From Paenibacillus luteus (GTDB lineage Bacteria; Bacillota; Bacilli; Paenibacillales; Paenibacillaceae), in assembly GCF_006542765.1 (NCBI RefSeq), contig NZ_SKCD01000097.1, positions 62,001 through 126,000 of the forward strand: DNA of 64,000 nucleotides, written 5' to 3'. Every line of letters starts with the position of its first letter. The first letter of the stretch is position 1. The notes beneath the pieces are model-generated. The model was not told where the DNA came from, did not search any database, and saw only the letters and a program-made list of their open reading frames with translations. Below are positions 52,078 through 59,680 of the stretch, in pieces. Position numbers and translations under genes: made by a program.

Positions 52078-52539
52078 TTAAAATGGCATCTTCGACAAAT
52101 CCGTTGGGTTTTGCAAATCAACGAGCACCGCATGGTCAGCCTGCGAAACAATACCTTCAGCCTGAAGCATCCACAGCAGCTGCGTCCCGTCTATATCTGC
52201 TACTTGTGAGCGCTTACCATCCTTCTTCGATGCTTCCGGTATTAGCTCCTCGTGATGTACATTGACCTCTCTGCCGCCCCTCGCCAGACGTTCAACAATC
52301 GCGCGTGTTTCCTCCGTGACTCCCCGATCCACGATGGTTAAACGAACATTCCTGCCCATCCGCTTCGAAAAAGAAAACAACGAGCGTACGTACCATTCGA
52401 TATTTTTGTGGCTAACGTCCGCAATCAGCACATAATGCTTGCTGCTTTGCTGTTTTCTCCGCCAGATGCGATAAGCCAGATGCACGGATAACGCAGCCAG
52501 AACATAGCAGCCGATGACTAAAATCAGAAGCTCAAACAT
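52078..52539 (-). CDS. Hypothetical membrane-anchored protein
   Basis: 153 aa, not recognised. One N-terminal transmembrane helix (FELLILVIGCYVLAALSVHLAY), then a soluble alpha/beta domain (HYVLIADVSHKNIEWYVRSL, VRLTIVDRGVTEETRAIVERL). The ATG at 52539 lies 8 nt after AGAGGAGG. Single-gene unit with its own terminator, between comFA and the LPXTG protein. Confidence 0.75.
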   Translation of the reverse strand: MFELLILVIGCYVLAALSVHLAYRIWRRKQQSSKHYVLIADVSHKNIEWYVRSLFSFSKRMGRNVRLTIVDRGVTEETRAIVERLARGGREVNVHHEELIPEASKKDGKRSQVADIDGTQLLWMLQAEGIVSQADHAVLVDLQNPTDLSKMPF

Positions 52540-52688
52540 AGCGGCCACCTCCTCTTTGTGACACTATATGCCGCAAAGAGCCCATCGGTTACGCGATCCG
52601 TGGACAAGACGACAAAATGTGCAGAATACACCGAGAAATGCCCGCATAGATTTAAAATTAACAGTCAAATTACGACAAAGAAACACCC

Positions 52689-52716
52689 TTGAGCAATTCA
52701 CAATATATGTTATTAT
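52689..52716 (+). promoter_or_regulatory. Candidate promoter of the LPXTG protein gene
   Basis: TTGAGC, 16 bp, TATTAT on the plus strand, about 190 nt before the start codon. The 356-bp gap 52549-52904 also holds a tiny possible reading frame (52805-52858) and a leader hairpin. Confidence 0.4.
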
Positions 52717-52804
52717 CTTACTACATCCTTGCAATCCGTACGTTTGCGAGCAGATAGAACGGGGAGAAGGTGGACATCAAATATCTTTAACAGCCAGGGA
52801 AGCG

Positions 52805-52858
52805 ATGATATATAATCTGCAATTTGGACACTTAGATTATATGGAGCGAGTAGTGTAA
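52805..52858 (+). CDS. Possible 17-residue leader peptide
   Basis: ATG with AGGGA 4 nt upstream, encoding MIYNLQFGHLDYMERVV, in the leader of the LPXTG gene. No homologue is recalled and the ribosome site is weak. A longer in-frame extension upstream to 52568 lacks a ribosome site and looks spurious. Confidence 0.2.
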   Translation: MIYNLQFGHLDYMERVV

Positions 52859-52864
52859 CCGGCC

Positions 52865-52893
52865 CTCTTAGAACCACACACCTAATCTAAGAG
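52865..52893 (+). promoter_or_regulatory. Hairpin covering the LPXTG gene ribosome site
   Basis: CTCTTAGA (52865-52872) pairs perfectly with TCTAAGAG (52886-52893), which contains the first bases of the Shine-Dalgarno AAGAGGAG (52889-52896). Pairing would hide the site. Confidence 0.5.
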
Positions 52894-52904
52894 GAGAGTG
52901 TATC

Positions 52905-54584
52905 ATGCGTGATTTAAAAAAGCGGATATCATTAAGCTTGGCTTTTCTGTTATTGTTTTCACTGGCGCTCGGCTCTCTCGCTACAGCAGAAGCCTTAAAT
53001 ACCGGTGGATCTGCCGTTACCGAACCTCCAATAGAAAACAGCTGTTCGGAGTACTCGACCAACCGCGATTTTGTTATTGCGAACCATTCCAATATTGTAG
53101 TGAATGGTGACGGAACCGCAACAGCAACGTTTCAAACCACACAAGACTGTGTAAGAGTCAGCTTCTCTTCCTATGAAGCCGCACCCGATTGGATCGCCGG
53201 CCCTAATGATCTTACCATCCCTTATAACAAGCAAACTCATTTTGACGGGCAGTCCATAATTTACCCAAAAGCTGGAACCCATACCGTCACCATCAATATT
53301 CCCAAGTGCCTTCCTTATCAATTGGATATATACAGCGGTTTACTGCTCATTAACCTAGGTACTGGCGCACATGGAGACAAAATCAAAGCTTGGAAGCTGA
53401 AGCTTCAGAATACCTGCTCAGGCAGCATTGTGATTAATAAACATTTAAACAATGCAGAAGGCGCTCCGCATGCAGGCATTACCTTTGAACTTTGGAAAGA
53501 CGGTAAGCTCGTCCAAAGCGGAGTCACTGGAAGCAATGGCGTTTTGCAATTTAATAATCTTCCCATTGGTACTTATACGCTGAAGGAGCTCACTCTCGAT
53601 GGCTTCACCACCGACCTAAGCGTAGAGGAACGGATTCCGGTTACAGTGGATTCATCCGCACTAAAAATCGTAATTAACACGCCTAAATTAAATTTAATTG
53701 CCGCTTGCTCTGCAGATCCAAACAAATCTAGAACTTGGATTGTAAGCAACGAAAGCAATATTGACGTTCCATACACTTGGGGAATTCCGGATACCACCCA
53801 AACAGGTACAGGCAGCATCCCTGCAAAAACCTCTGTAACCATTACAACAAATGCTGTTCCAGGCTCCAACACTTTGAAAGTCTATTGGAGCAACGAAAAA
53901 GAGCTTACTCTAGTAAGCGCGGGAGAGACTTGCCCAACACCAACACCATCTACTACTCCTTCACCTACACCTGAGACTACGCCTACAGTTCCACCATCTG
54001 CTTCACCTTCACCATCACCAGAGACTACGCCTACAGTTCCACCATCTGCTTCACCTTCACCATCACCAGAGACTACACCTACAGTTCCACCATCTGCTTC
54101 ACCATCACCGTCACCTGAGACTACACCTACAGTTCCACCATCTGCTTCACCATCACCATCACCTGAGACTACGCCTACAGTTCCGCCATCTGCTACACCT
54201 ACACCAGAGTCTACGCCTACTTCAACGCCTAACAACACACCAGGTACAACACCACCATCTTCGCCACCGGTTACTTCATCACCAACACCAACGACCACTA
54301 CTACTACTACGCCTGTAGCATCGCCGACGGCTCCGCCTTCAGATCCTCCATCGGCTGAACCAACAACAATCGTTGAAATCGACGATGAGGATACTCCGAT
54401 CGGCGGTGTCAATGCTGGAACCGATGATGATATTGATACCGTGATTGACTCTGAGGACGATCAGGTCCCACTGGCCACACTGCCTAAAACAGGGGATACC
54501 AGTCCAATTCCTTACTATCTTCTAGGTGCGTTTGCCATATCAGCTGGATTCCTCACGCTGCGTAAGCAAAGAAAACAAAGGTAA
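52905..54584 (+). CDS. LPXTG-anchored surface protein with CnaB domain and Pro/Ser/Thr repeats
   Basis: 559 aa. Signal peptide (residues 1-29), a beta-rich region, a SpaA/CnaB prealbumin-like domain (about 172-259, with INKHLN lysine and the Glu of YTLKEL for a possible isopeptide bond), and a beta domain to about 340. A stalk follows of five near-identical 16-residue repeats (PETTPTVPPSASPSPS, residues about 357-434) and further Thr/Pro-rich sequence. It ends with the sorting signal LPKTG (526-530), a hydrophobic stretch and RKQRKQR. A sortase should link it to the wall, but no sortase gene is in the window. Ligand unknown. Confidence 0.88.
   Translation: MRDLKKRISLSLAFLLLFSLALGSLATAEALNTGGSAVTEPPIENSCSEYSTNRDFVIANHSNIVVNGDGTATATFQTTQDCVRVSFSSYEAAPDWIAGPNDLTIPYNKQTHFDGQSIIYPKAGTHTVTINIPKCLPYQLDIYSGLLLINLGTGAHGDKIKAWKLKLQNTCSGSIVINKHLNNAEGAPHAGITFELWKDGKLVQSGVTGSNGVLQFNNLPIGTYTLKELTLDGFTTDLSVEERIPVTVDSSALKIVINTPKLNLIAACSADPNKSRTWIVSNESNIDVPYTWGIPDTTQTGTGSIPAKTSVTITTNAVPGSNTLKVYWSNEKELTLVSAGETCPTPTPSTTPSPTPETTPTVPPSASPSPSPETTPTVPPSASPSPSPETTPTVPPSASPSPSPETTPTVPPSASPSPSPETTPTVPPSATPTPESTPTSTPNNTPGTTPPSSPPVTSSPTPTTTTTTTPVASPTAPPSDPPSAEPTTIVEIDDEDTPIGGVNAGTDDDIDTVIDSEDDQVPLATLPKTGDTSPIPYYLLGAFAISAGFLTLRKQRKQR
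53973..54206 (+). repeat. 48-bp tandem repeat in the LPXTG stalk
   Basis: Units start at 53973, 54021, 54069, 54117 and 54165, exactly 48 bp apart; the fifth is shortened to 42 bp. Copies differ only at a few third positions, so copy number may vary between strains. Confidence 0.9.
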
Positions 54585-54616
54585 GGCCATTTAGCCGAAT
54601 ACGACTTCTATCCTCT

Positions 54617-54654
54617 CCGAGGCTGCGACAAGCAGCTTCGGATTTTATTTTTTA
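54617..54654 (+). terminator. Terminator after the LPXTG gene
   Basis: CCGAGGCTGC-GACAA-GCAGCTTCGG (one mismatch) followed by ATTTTATTTTTT. Confidence 0.85.
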
Positions 54655-54682
54655 ACAGCGGCAGCTTAAACTCTAGTGAATG

Positions 54683-54727
54683 TAAAAAAGAAATCCCGCA
54701 TCAACTGATGCGGGATTTCTTTTTTAT
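54683..54727. terminator. Terminator serving degU, bidirectional
   Basis: AAATCCCGCATCA / TGATGCGGGATTT with short loop; A-run on one side and T-run on the other. Confidence 0.85.
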
Positions 54728-54798
54728 TATATGTACCATACAGCTCTCAAAAACTCAGTATGCTGCGTTCCCAGCTTAAGTGCTTTTGCGAAATTGCT

Positions 54799-55533
54799 TT
54801 ACAATGTCACCCAGCCATATTTAATCGACTGAATAACAGCTTGCGTGCGATCGTCAACTTCCATTTTTTGCAAAATGCTGCTGACATGGTTTTTAACCGT
54901 TTTTTCGCTGATAAACAAAAATTCTCCGATAAGCTTATTGCTTTTGCCTTCAGCCATCAGTCTTAACACCTCAGCCTCACGGCGAGTCAGCGGGCTTTCA
55001 TCACCTGCAACGAACTTCACGCCTGGCTCTTGAGCGGCTGCAGCTCCTGATACGATTCCCATCTCATCAAGGTAAGTCATCCGGCGCAGTTGATTAATCA
55101 GCTTGCCCGTCACTTTCGGATGGATATAAGCGTGGCCTTGTACAACAGAGCGAATCGCATTGATCAGCGACTCCGCTTCCATATCCTTCAGCAAGTAGCC
55201 AGTGGCTCCTTTGCGAAGAGTCTCGAACACATAGCTCTCATCATCATGAATAGATAGAATGATAACCTTCACATCAGGAAATAAGCTCTTCAGACGCTCT
55301 GTCGTTACGACACCGTTCTCGATCGGCATATTAATATCCATCAAAACGATTTCTGGAATCGTATGATTGCAAAACTCCATCACTTGAATGCCGTCTCCGC
55401 ACTCGCCAATGACTTCAAGATCGTCTTCCATATTCAGAATCCGTTTGAGTCCTTCGCGAAATAGCTGGTGGTCATCCGCAAGTAAAATTTTGATTGTATT
55501 CACATTGCTTGCAGGTTTCTGGATCATCATCAT
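54799..55533 (-). CDS. degU: Response regulator DegU
   Basis: 244-aa NarL/FixJ-type regulator. The receiver domain (about 14-130) has the acidic pair DD (20-21), phosphoacceptor Asp66 in VLMDINMP and the conserved lysine in YLLKDM. The LuxR-type helix-turn-helix is at about 180-240 (LTRREAEVLRLMAEGKSNKLI). In Bacillus DegU controls motility, exoenzymes and competence. It is translated from a ribosome site embedded in the end of degS, with only one base between the genes. Confidence 0.95.
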   Translation of the reverse strand: MMMIQKPASNVNTIKILLADDHQLFREGLKRILNMEDDLEVIGECGDGIQVMEFCNHTIPEIVLMDINMPIENGVVTTERLKSLFPDVKVIILSIHDDESYVFETLRKGATGYLLKDMEAESLINAIRSVVQGHAYIHPKVTGKLINQLRRMTYLDEMGIVSGAAAAQEPGVKFVAGDESPLTRREAEVLRLMAEGKSNKLIGEFLFISEKTVKNHVSSILQKMEVDDRTQAVIQSIKYGWVTL

Positions 55534-55534
55534 C

Positions 55535-56695
55535 TTACTCCTTTCTAGATTCGGCAGTAGTAGGTATTTCTATCATAATTTTCGTCCCTCTACCGGGATT
55601 TGAGTCTATATCCATCCTTCCCTCTATCAGCTCGATACGTTCTCTCATCCCGACCAAACCAAAATGTGCGTTTCGGGTAGATTCCTGCTCGATTAACTCG
55701 CTGTGAAATCCAATGCCGTTGTCCTGAATAATAAGTGAAATTTGACTCGGCTGATAGTTGATTTCGAGCAATACATGAGAAGCACTCGCATGCTTTAGGG
55801 CATTGGTAAAGGCTTCCTGAACCAAGCGGTAAATCGCCGCTTCCATTGCAGAGGGCATTCGGGCTTCTTTACCAATCAACTCGAATACGGTATGTATTTT
55901 CGTTTTTTCTTCAAAATCCTGCGTAAACTTGCGCAGCGTCGGAACAAGACCCAAATCATCCAGCGCCATGGGACGCAAATTGAAAATAATTTTGCGAATT
56001 TCCTCTAGTCCGGAGCGAACCTGCCCTTTCAAATCTACTAATTCTTCCTGTACCATCACAAATTCCTGCTTGATAAGCATACGTTCTGCAATTTCTGTTC
56101 GAAGAACGATATTGGCTAGAGACTGTGCGGGGCCGTCATGTATTTCTCTAGCGATCCGCTTGCGCTCTTCCTCCTGGGCTAGAATAATTTTCAAGCCCAG
56201 TAGTTGCCTGGTTTTGGCGGACTCCAATATCCTCGTAACCTGATTCAGGTCACCAGCCAAATACTCGAGCACCACATTAATTTGGGAAGCAATCGTTTCA
56301 GCACGCTCAATGGAGTTCTCCACATTCCGAACGCGTTTTTGCAAATCGTCCCTACGTGCCTTCAAATAGGATTCTTTCTCACGGTACACCATCAAATCCA
56401 ACTGAATTTGTGTTGCCTTCTCATAGGCCGACTTAATATCATCTTCCTTGTAGCGGACAAAATCACGGCTTACTTCCGTCAATCGAATACGCGCACGGCG
56501 ATAATCCTGCTCGAGCTGATCGACCTTGTCGATCGTCTTGACCGTTTCCTGAAGCACAACCTCTAGCTCCTGCTCAAGCGACTCCAGCTCCGTACGCGCC
56601 GATTCACATATTTCATAAATCTGGTATTTGCTGTCTTCCATGACTTCGATTGCATTTTTAATCACTCTATTTATATCTACAGTAAGGTGGTCCAC
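55535..56695 (-). CDS. degS: Cytoplasmic sensor histidine kinase DegS
   Basis: 386 aa, without membrane segments. The N-terminal half is a coiled-coil sensor region (about 1-175). The HisKA_3 phosphorylation site IAREIHDGPAQSLAN carries the histidine near residue 190, and the HATPase domain has EAFTNALKHA and DNGIGF, GLVGMRERI. Partner of degU directly downstream. The GTG at 56695 has its AAAGG site 13 nt away, inside a leader hairpin. Confidence 0.95.
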   Translation of the reverse strand: MDHLTVDINRVIKNAIEVMEDSKYQIYEICESARTELESLEQELEVVLQETVKTIDKVDQLEQDYRRARIRLTEVSRDFVRYKEDDIKSAYEKATQIQLDLMVYREKESYLKARRDDLQKRVRNVENSIERAETIASQINVVLEYLAGDLNQVTRILESAKTRQLLGLKIILAQEEERKRIAREIHDGPAQSLANIVLRTEIAERMLIKQEFVMVQEELVDLKGQVRSGLEEIRKIIFNLRPMALDDLGLVPTLRKFTQDFEEKTKIHTVFELIGKEARMPSAMEAAIYRLVQEAFTNALKHASASHVLLEINYQPSQISLIIQDNGIGFHSELIEQESTRNAHFGLVGMRERIELIEGRMDIDSNPGRGTKIMIEIPTTAESRKE

Positions 56696-56706
56696 AATAG
56701 ATCGGC

Positions 56707-56743
56707 AACCTTTCTTTATTAAAGGTTAATCTACTCTATCATA
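56707..56743 (-). promoter_or_regulatory. degS-degU promoter and leader hairpin
   Basis: Extended -10 TGGTATGAT (-10 TATGAT at 56738-56743), no good -35. Directly downstream AACCTTT (56727-56721) pairs with AAAGGTT (56713-56707), burying the AAAGG ribosome site of degS. Confidence 0.5.
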
Positions 56744-56771
56744 CCACAGATTGGAACGATTTCGTCCATCG

Positions 56772-59480
56772 TTAATCGATGGTAATCTTTTTAGTCTTGG
56801 CGTCGTAGGCCACTTTAAGCCCCAGTTTCTCTGAGAATAAACGGACTGGGATTAAAGTACGATTGTTACGTACGATCGGGACTATGTCTGAGGACTGACG
56901 CACACCATTCAGTATCAGATCCTTTTTACCTATAGTCATCGCGAGCAGCTTATTGCCGCGCAATACCGTAATTTGGCCTGTGTTTCCATCGAACAGCAGC
57001 TTGGAGCCCATGGCATCCGATACGAATCGAACGGGCACATAGGTCGTACCTGCCAGCACAAGCGGAGCCGCATCCAGCTTAAGCGCTTTTCCGCTAATCG
57101 ATGCTGCCGTGCTGCCAACCGTCATTTCAACCTTAGCCTTTGAATCTACCGTAACCGTAGGTGGATATTGAAGCTTCATATTATCTAGTCCAATTGAACC
57201 AGAGGCTGACCGTTCGTCCTGGCCTTCGGCAATCGTCACAACATAGATGCGTTTCAGCTTAACCGGGAATTTCATACCTTGGGATGACAGGTTTACTTTT
57301 ACATTTTTCCAGCCGTTCCAATCGAGCTGCTTGGCCAAATCAAGCAAATGAGCTTTGCCATCCGCATCAATAAATTCTGCACGCACCCAATTTAAGCTGT
57401 TATCGCTGTACAGATCAACTGTCATTGAGGTTGGCGAGCCTTCAATTGTACGGCCAGATGTGTTGAACACGGCGTAAGAAGCTTTCGTCCCCGTGCCGTT
57501 TGTAAAATCATAATCTATTTTCAAAGCTTTCGCCGTTGTCTGTCCCGGTAAATCAGACACCAGCTTCACGCTGCCTGCTGTTTCTGCTGGCGTCACTTGC
57601 GAGGTTATCGGATATGTGGATTTCTCAAAATCCTCAAACGTGCTTACCGCTTCGCCCTGCGTAAATGGAATCATCACCGGATAGCCATCATACCGAGCGA
57701 TTGCATAACCCGTTGTCGCGCCAGCTGTTACCGATTGTACAGTTAGCGTGTCGCCGCTCACAGCAGCGGTAAAGCCGACAAACTCCCATTTTACAGAGTC
57801 TCCGCTCAGCTTGTGGGTACTACCGTTCTTGAGTTTGAGAGTCAGTGGTACAGAAACCGTAGCTCCCTTAGCCAATACTCCTGCTGCTGTATCGATCGTT
57901 AACGAAGCAATTTGGTCTTGTCCGACTACCTCCACCTCTTGCTTAGTCGTAACGGCGCCGGACTTCACGGTTATCGTTGTTTTCCCTGCCTTCGTCGCCG
58001 TAAATTCATTTCCTTTGAACGTTCCAACTGCTTTGTCAGCACTCCATGCCGCGCCTGCATTATCAACCTCATAAGGGTTGTAATAATTGTCGTAACCCGT
58101 TAGGGCATAGGAAGTTTTCTGGCCGATAACTAGCGACTTAGCTCCACTTACAAAGATGCCTTTAAGCGTTCCTTTCGGAGCAGAAGTGAATATGCCTATT
58201 CCATTAGCAACGCTCCTCTGCGTAGTGCCATATTGCGTAGAATGGGAAAGCTGCAGCAAATTACTGCCCAGCGGACGCTCAACCATCGTAGTCGAACCGC
58301 CGCCATCGAGGTTCACGCCTTTATGTATGCTAAGCTGCACCATGATCTGCTGAAGCTCCTTTAAGCTTACACCCGTGTTACTGCCACTCCGTTCACTTGT
58401 AATGAGATACACTTTCGTTCCATCTTTGGAGTAACCAATACCCGAACGAGAGGTGTAGGAGGATCCACTAACTCCTGTAACGTCCCGTGAGAAGGTTGTA
58501 GCTGCTCCTGCATTAACCAATAGGGTATGGCCGCCTGCCATCATTTCAAAGGAGGTTGGATCTGCTTTTGCACCCGTCGTCTGAGAAACAAGCGAATAGT
58601 TCGCCGTAATCGTTTGACCGATTTGCAAATGCTCCTTCACATACGTTGCTGCAAGGCCATGTGTTCGCAAAATATAACCATCCGTCGGCGCCTGACCAGC
58701 AATCGCTTTGTCGATCGAAATTTCCTCGATAACGCCATTGCGAACCAGCACCTCTGTTGGTGTCGACCCTGAGTTTTTCGGACGCTCCGCGCCGCCCCAG
58801 GCACTTGTATAGATATACATCATATTTACATGGCTGAATCCCGTTCCCGTCGTCTCCGGAACGTAAGCTGATTGATTAAGGCCTTCCAGCGGAAAAGTAG
58901 AGCCATCAGCTGCGGTCACCATTCCTTCAAAGTTATACGCATCGATCATCGGCTTGCGATCCTTCGATATCGAGAATGCGTACATGCCCGTCAGCTTGGA
59001 TGGGCTTGACATAAACGTGCCGCCAGTCACCTGCGCGCCCATCGGCGCTCCTTCATTGCCCATTACAAAAATGTCGGCATTGATGGCTGCTACTGCTCCA
59101 TTTTCCTTTGCCATATTGAGTATGGTGTTCACTTGTCCAATGCTATTATTTTTTCCGCTCATCGCATTTAGCGATACGTAGGGATTGGTTAGATCAATTT
59201 CGATGACATGCACATCGGTTTGCACCTTTGAGCTACCTCGTGTGGTATGAAAGACGTAATCCAGACGTTTGGCTCCTGCGGTTACAAACGATTGCTGGGA
59301 CAGCTTCAGTACAGGATCACTAGCTGCTGCCTCTGTAGATTCAATAACTGCCGCCTTCCAATTGCCAGGAAGGACTGAAGCAAGCGGCTGCGCGAGCAAT
59401 GCCCCGCCTAATACAACTATGATGACTCGTTTCCCCAAGCTCTCCGTCTGCCTACCGATGATTTTGTAAACCTTACCCAT
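56772..59480 (-). CDS. Secreted phosphodiester glycosidase-family (NAGPA) protein with stalk domain
   Basis: 902 aa. Signal/anchor segment near residues 18-40. The NAGPA/DUF2233 domain (about 75-430) has AAINADIFVMG and GVNLDGGGSTTM. An Ig-like/Big domain follows (about 435-520), then a further beta region, a carbohydrate-binding-like domain (about 625-775) and a C-terminal copper-amine-oxidase-N-like stalk (about 795-902: TYVPVRFVSDAMGSKL, NNRTLIPVRLFSEKLGLKV). The family cleaves GlcNAc phosphodiesters, for example in teichoic acids or polysaccharides; the true substrate is unknown. The neighbour downstream on this strand is degS-degU. Confidence 0.85.
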   Translation of the reverse strand: MGKVYKIIGRQTESLGKRVIIVVLGGALLAQPLASVLPGNWKAAVIESTEAAASDPVLKLSQQSFVTAGAKRLDYVFHTTRGSSKVQTDVHVIEIDLTNPYVSLNAMSGKNNSIGQVNTILNMAKENGAVAAINADIFVMGNEGAPMGAQVTGGTFMSSPSKLTGMYAFSISKDRKPMIDAYNFEGMVTAADGSTFPLEGLNQSAYVPETTGTGFSHVNMMYIYTSAWGGAERPKNSGSTPTEVLVRNGVIEEISIDKAIAGQAPTDGYILRTHGLAATYVKEHLQIGQTITANYSLVSQTTGAKADPTSFEMMAGGHTLLVNAGAATTFSRDVTGVSGSSYTSRSGIGYSKDGTKVYLITSERSGSNTGVSLKELQQIMVQLSIHKGVNLDGGGSTTMVERPLGSNLLQLSHSTQYGTTQRSVANGIGIFTSAPKGTLKGIFVSGAKSLVIGQKTSYALTGYDNYYNPYEVDNAGAAWSADKAVGTFKGNEFTATKAGKTTITVKSGAVTTKQEVEVVGQDQIASLTIDTAAGVLAKGATVSVPLTLKLKNGSTHKLSGDSVKWEFVGFTAAVSGDTLTVQSVTAGATTGYAIARYDGYPVMIPFTQGEAVSTFEDFEKSTYPITSQVTPAETAGSVKLVSDLPGQTTAKALKIDYDFTNGTGTKASYAVFNTSGRTIEGSPTSMTVDLYSDNSLNWVRAEFIDADGKAHLLDLAKQLDWNGWKNVKVNLSSQGMKFPVKLKRIYVVTIAEGQDERSASGSIGLDNMKLQYPPTVTVDSKAKVEMTVGSTAASISGKALKLDAAPLVLAGTTYVPVRFVSDAMGSKLLFDGNTGQITVLRGNKLLAMTIGKKDLILNGVRQSSDIVPIVRNNRTLIPVRLFSEKLGLKVAYDAKTKKITID

Positions 59481-59627
59481 GAGTTTAGCAACTCTCCCAT
59501 CTCATAATCTAATAGTTATAGACTACAAGAATAGTAGAAAAGTTCCGTCTGATAAAAGAGTGCTATCGTTTTTTTTGGCCTGATAGATATCCCCTATGTA
59601 AATCTCGTTATTTTTCTTCTAGAATTT

Positions 59628-59680
59628 AACAAGGGGCTCAACATGCCTGATTGCATGTTGAGCCCCTTGTTTCGTTCGTT
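59628..59680. terminator. Terminator after the SLH protein gene
   Basis: Perfect 19-bp stem AACAAGGGGCTCAACATGC with its complement around CTGATT; T-rich on the plus side and moderately so on the minus side. Confidence 0.85.

Noticed and set aside
52568..52858. 96-codon plus-strand frame upstream of the LPXTG gene
   Set aside because: No ribosome site and biased, low-complexity sequence; only the last 17 codons have a weak site, listed separately with low confidence.
52740..52870. c-di-GMP or other riboswitch before the surface protein gene
   Set aside because: No GEMM-type conserved core could be found; only a simple hairpin at the ribosome site.
53973..54206. CRISPR array
   Set aside because: The repeats are contiguous 48-bp coding units without spacers; no other spaced direct repeats or cas genes were seen.
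53882..54412. 176-codon minus-strand frame opposite the LPXTG stalk
   Set aside because: Val/Gly/Asp repeats arise simply from the antisense of the Pro/Ser/Thr repeats.
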